This document shows positions 59,540 to 64,000 of a DNA stretch of 64,000 nucleotides, one piece after another. Below the pieces are notes generated by a model that saw only the letters and a program-made list of their open reading frames with translations, was not told the origin of the DNA and searched no databases. The stretch's first letter is position 1, and each line of letters starts with the position of its first letter. The position numbers and the translations under genes are program-made. The stretch comes from Nocardioides sp. GTDB taxonomy: Bacteria; Actinomycetota; Actinomycetes; Propionibacteriales; Nocardioidaceae. The stretch lies in assembly GCF_030150155.1 (NCBI RefSeq), contig NZ_JASLGR010000040.1, positions 62,001 through 126,000 of the forward strand, given 5' to 3'.

Positions 59540-60706
59540 ATGTACGTCAGCCACCTCACGCTGCACAACTTCCGCTCCTACGAGCTCGCCGAGGTCCCGC
59601 TCGAGCCCGGCGTGACGGCGTTCGTCGGCCTCAACGGCCAGGGCAAGACCAACCTCGTCGAGGCGATCGACTACCTCTCCCGGCTGCAGTCCCACCGCGT
59701 CGCCAGCGATGCCCCGTTGATCCGTGCCGGAGCCGACCAGGCGCTGATCCGAGCGGCGGTGGTCCGCGACGGACGCACCGCGACGCTCGAGGTCGAGATC
59801 AACGCCGGTCGCGCCAACCGGGCCCGGGTCAACCGCTCGGCGCTGCCCCGCACCCGTGACCTGGTCGGCCTGGTCCGCACCGTCGTCTTCTCACCCGAGG
59901 ACCTCGCCCTGGTCAAGGGCGACCCCGCGGACCGGCGTCGCTTCCTCGACGACCTGATCGTGTTGCGCGCGCCGCGTCTGGCCGGAGTCCGCAGCGACTA
60001 CGAGCGGGTGCTGCGTCAGCGCAACACGCTGCTCAAGTCAGCCCGTTCCCAGCGCAGCTCACGGGAGGCGATGCTGACCACCTTGGCGGTGTGGGACGAG
60101 CAGCTGGCTCGTGCCGGTGCCGAGATCCTGGCCGAACGACTCGCCCTGGTCGACGCGCTGGGTCCGTACGTCGGCAAGGCGTACGAGACCGTCGCCCGCG
60201 GCGCCTCGCGCGACGACGCCGAGATCAGCTATCGGCCCTCGCTCGACCTGGCCGGTCTGGAGGCCCCGGTGGCGTCAGGGATCGATCCGCGGCCGATGCT
60301 GGAGCGGGCCCTGCTCGACGAGATCGAGCGCCGCCGTCCGGAGGAGATCGACAGGGCCGTCTCCCTGGTCGGTCCGCACCGCGACGAACTGCTGCTCACC
60401 ATCGCCGGTGGCGACCAGAAGCTGCCGGTGAAGGGCTACGCCTCGCACGGGGAGTCGTGGTCGTTCGCGCTCGCGCTGCGGTTGGCCTCCTACGACCTGC
60501 TCCGGGCCGACGGCGACGACCCGATCCTGGTCCTCGACGACGTCTTCGCCGAGCTCGACTCCGCGCGTCGTGAGCAGCTCGCCGACCTGGTCGCGGGGGC
60601 CGAGCAGGTCCTGGTCACCGCGGCGGTGGGTGCCGATGTGCCCGCCGTGCTGCGCGGTGCCCGGTACCGGGTCGCGTCCGGTGAGGTGACCCGTGAGCTC
60701 GACTGA
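59540..60706 (+). CDS. recF: DNA replication and repair protein RecF
   Basis: 388-aa SMC-like ATPase loading RecA at gaps. Walker A AFVGLNGQGKTNLVEAIDYL, signature VKGYASHGESWSFALALRLA and Walker B DDPILVLDDVFAELDSARRE. Start ATG 59540. Ends overlapping dciA by 14 bp. Confidence 0.97.
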   Translation: MYVSHLTLHNFRSYELAEVPLEPGVTAFVGLNGQGKTNLVEAIDYLSRLQSHRVASDAPLIRAGADQALIRAAVVRDGRTATLEVEINAGRANRARVNRSALPRTRDLVGLVRTVVFSPEDLALVKGDPADRRRFLDDLIVLRAPRLAGVRSDYERVLRQRNTLLKSARSQRSSREAMLTTLAVWDEQLARAGAEILAERLALVDALGPYVGKAYETVARGASRDDAEISYRPSLDLAGLEAPVASGIDPRPMLERALLDEIERRRPEEIDRAVSLVGPHRDELLLTIAGGDQKLPVKGYASHGESWSFALALRLASYDLLRADGDDPILVLDDVFAELDSARREQLADLVAGAEQVLVTAAVGADVPAVLRGARYRVASGEVTRELD

Positions 60707-61295
60707 GGAGCGACCCGACGACGCCGTCGAGCTGCCGCCGCGCAGGCAGCAGCCCGGTGCGGACGGTGAGAGCATCGAGGCCGGGGGAGTGGTCGAGCCC
60801 GATCGCCCCGCCGACGGTCTGGAGCTGGCGCGGGCACTGACCCGGGCCACCGCGAACGCGTCCCCGCTGGCTCGGGCCCGCTCGCGACGACGTACGCCGC
60901 GGATGCCGGTGCAGAGCAGCGGCGCCCACCCCGACGACCGCGATCCGCAGCTGCTCGACATGACGCTCGGTCGGCTGGTGGCCGACCACGGCTGGCAGGT
61001 CGACCTCAAGGTGCACAGCCTGCTGGGGCGCTGGGCCGAGCTGGTCGGACCCGAGATCGGGGACCACTCCACGCCTGAGTCGTTCGCGGACGGGGTGGTG
61101 GTGGTCCGCACCGACTCCACTGCCTGGGCGACCCAGCTCAAGCTCCTCGCTCCCTCGGTCGTACGCCGTCTCAACGAGGAGCTGGGCAACGGCACCGTCC
61201 TCCAGATCGACGTGCGCGGACCGGTCGGTCCGACCTGGAAGAAGGGGCCGCGCTCGGTCCGGGGCGGACGAGGGCCCCGCGACACCTACGGCTGA
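60693..61295 (+). CDS. dciA: DciA-family helicase loader (DUF721)
   Basis: 200 aa. A basic, disordered N-terminal ~80 residues precede the DUF721/DciA domain (about 85-180) with LGRLVADHGWQVDLKVHSLL, GRWAELVGPEIGDHSTPESF and STAWATQLKLLAPSVV. DciA is the ancestral loader or operator of DnaB in bacteria without DnaC/DnaI. The GTG start 60693 lies inside recF. In mycobacteria this is Rv0004. Confidence 0.93.
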   Translation: MSSTEERPDDAVELPPRRQQPGADGESIEAGGVVEPDRPADGLELARALTRATANASPLARARSRRRTPRMPVQSSGAHPDDRDPQLLDMTLGRLVADHGWQVDLKVHSLLGRWAELVGPEIGDHSTPESFADGVVVVRTDSTAWATQLKLLAPSVVRRLNEELGNGTVLQIDVRGPVGPTWKKGPRSVRGGRGPRDTYG

Positions 61296-61424
61296 TCCGG
61301 CCGACGTCCCGGATCGGGCTCAGAGCCGATCTGCGGGCCTGTCGGAGGTATGGGCCCTCAGCCGCACCCCTGGGAGGCGCTTCGCGGGCCGTTTCCCGGG
61401 GTTTTTCGCGGTGTTTCTGTGCCA

Positions 61425-61479
61425 TTGTCCACAACCCGCTGGCCAGCACCCGGGATTCTGGGCGCCGGGGCGGTATTAT
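61425..61479 (+). promoter_or_regulatory. gyrB promoter region with a DnaA box
   Basis: TTGTCCACA (61425-61433) is a perfect actinobacterial DnaA box; TATTAT (61474-61479) is a strong -10, exactly six bases before the GTG start. A -35 is not evident at the usual distance. Confidence 0.75.
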
Positions 61480-61485
61480 GGCTGG

Positions 61486-63615
<2,130 letters not shown>

Positions 63616-63643
63616 GTCGAACCGCACTTAAGAGAGAATCACT

Positions 63644-64000
63644 GTGACTGAGACTCCGATCAACCACGGCCGGATCGAGCCCGTCGAGCTGCAGACCTCG
63701 ATGGAGCGCTCCTACATCGACTACGCGATGGCGGTCATCGTCGGGCGAGCCCTGCCCGACGTACGCGACGGCCTGAAGCCGGTGCACCGTCGCGTGCTCT
63801 ATGCGATGTACGACGGCGGCTACCGCCCCGACCGCGCCTACAACAAGTGCGCTCGCGTCGTGGGTGACGTGATGGGTAACTACCACCCGCACGGCGACTC
63901 CGCGATCTACGACACCTTGGTGCGTCTGACGCAGCCGTGGGTGATGCGCAACCCGCTGATCAACGGCCAGGGCAACTTCGGTTCGCCGGGTAACGACCCC
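63644..64000 (+). CDS. gyrA: DNA gyrase subunit A (5' part, cut by window)
   Basis: The first 119 codons of the strand-passing subunit. GRIEPVELQTSMERSYIDYA and VGRALPDVRDGLKPVHRR are the conserved start; the quinolone-resistance region reads YHPHGDSAIYDTLVRLTQPW, with serine at E. coli position 83 and aspartate at 87 (mycobacteria have alanine at the first), i.e. the quinolone-sensitive type. Start GTG 63644, 28 bp after the gyrB stop. Confidence 0.96.
   Translation, partial: MTETPINHGRIEPVELQTSMERSYIDYAMAVIVGRALPDVRDGLKPVHRRVLYAMYDGGYRPDRAYNKCARVVGDVMGNYHPHGDSAIYDTLVRLTQPWVMRNPLINGQGNFGSPGNDP

Overview
The window is high-GC actinobacterial chromosome spanning the replication origin. Gene order, GTG starts, frequent leaderless start signals and recurrent GTACGCC words suggest a Nocardioides-like member of the Nocardioidaceae; that assignment is inference. 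The right half carries the classic origin block: minus-strand rpmH, rnpA, yidD, yidC and jag, then plus-strand dnaA, oriC, dnaN, gnd, recF, dciA, gyrB and the first 119 codons of gyrA. Left of it lie minus-strand rsmG, parA and parB with four parS sites. An unusual ~1.9 kb stretch without a convincing gene separates rsmG from jag.

Layout. 1-3.2 kb: a Bcr/CflA-type MFS gene cut by the window edge, then an MmyB-type XRE regulator divergent from a DHA2-type drug exporter. 3.2-7.5 kb: an accessory island with a DinB-family fragment, a methyltransferase broken at a 60-bp palindrome, an EamA permease and a B12-binding radical SAM enzyme, divergent from an ArgP/LysG-like LysR regulator. 7.6-13.3 kb: dnaB and the ribosomal/ssb cluster (rplI, rpsR, ssb, rpsF), with a MATE exporter and a DinB-family gene inserted. 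13.4-16.2 kb: copper operon csoR-copZ-copA. 16.3-18.8 kb: L-serine dehydratase and a luciferase-like flavin oxidoreductase. 18.8-26.4 kb: a cell-envelope block (alanine-racemase-like, FemX-like, GT87-like, bifunctional penicillin-binding protein) next to padR-ino1.

26.5-32.8 kb: a PAS-GGDEF protein, a four-gene operon (alpha/beta hydrolase, PF10118 metal-dependent hydrolase, ferredoxin-type reductase, zinc dehydrogenase), a small HTH protein and an SRPBCC protein. 32.9-47.6 kb: the segment seen left of the origin in many actinobacteria (cca, DUF6049, murJ, pseudokinase, trxB, trxA). Here sigM, its anti-sigma gene and cwlM are absent, and an MFS exporter and M20 peptidase sit between trxB and trxA.

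How the parts connect. The origin block supplies initiation (dnaA, oriC), helicase loading (dciA, with dnaB further left), clamp and repair (dnaN, recF), supercoiling (gyrB/gyrA) and origin segregation (parAB/parS). A second cluster of DnaA-box-like sequences lies upstream of dnaB. Many genes show a TAnnnT -10 element 6-8 nt before the start codon, implying leaderless mRNAs. Features least explained by known biology are the radical SAM/B12-EamA-methyltransferase locus, the palindrome junction that broke two genes, and the non-coding gap with a GC-skew switch beside the parS sites. No tRNA, rRNA, CRISPR array or insertion sequence was recognised.
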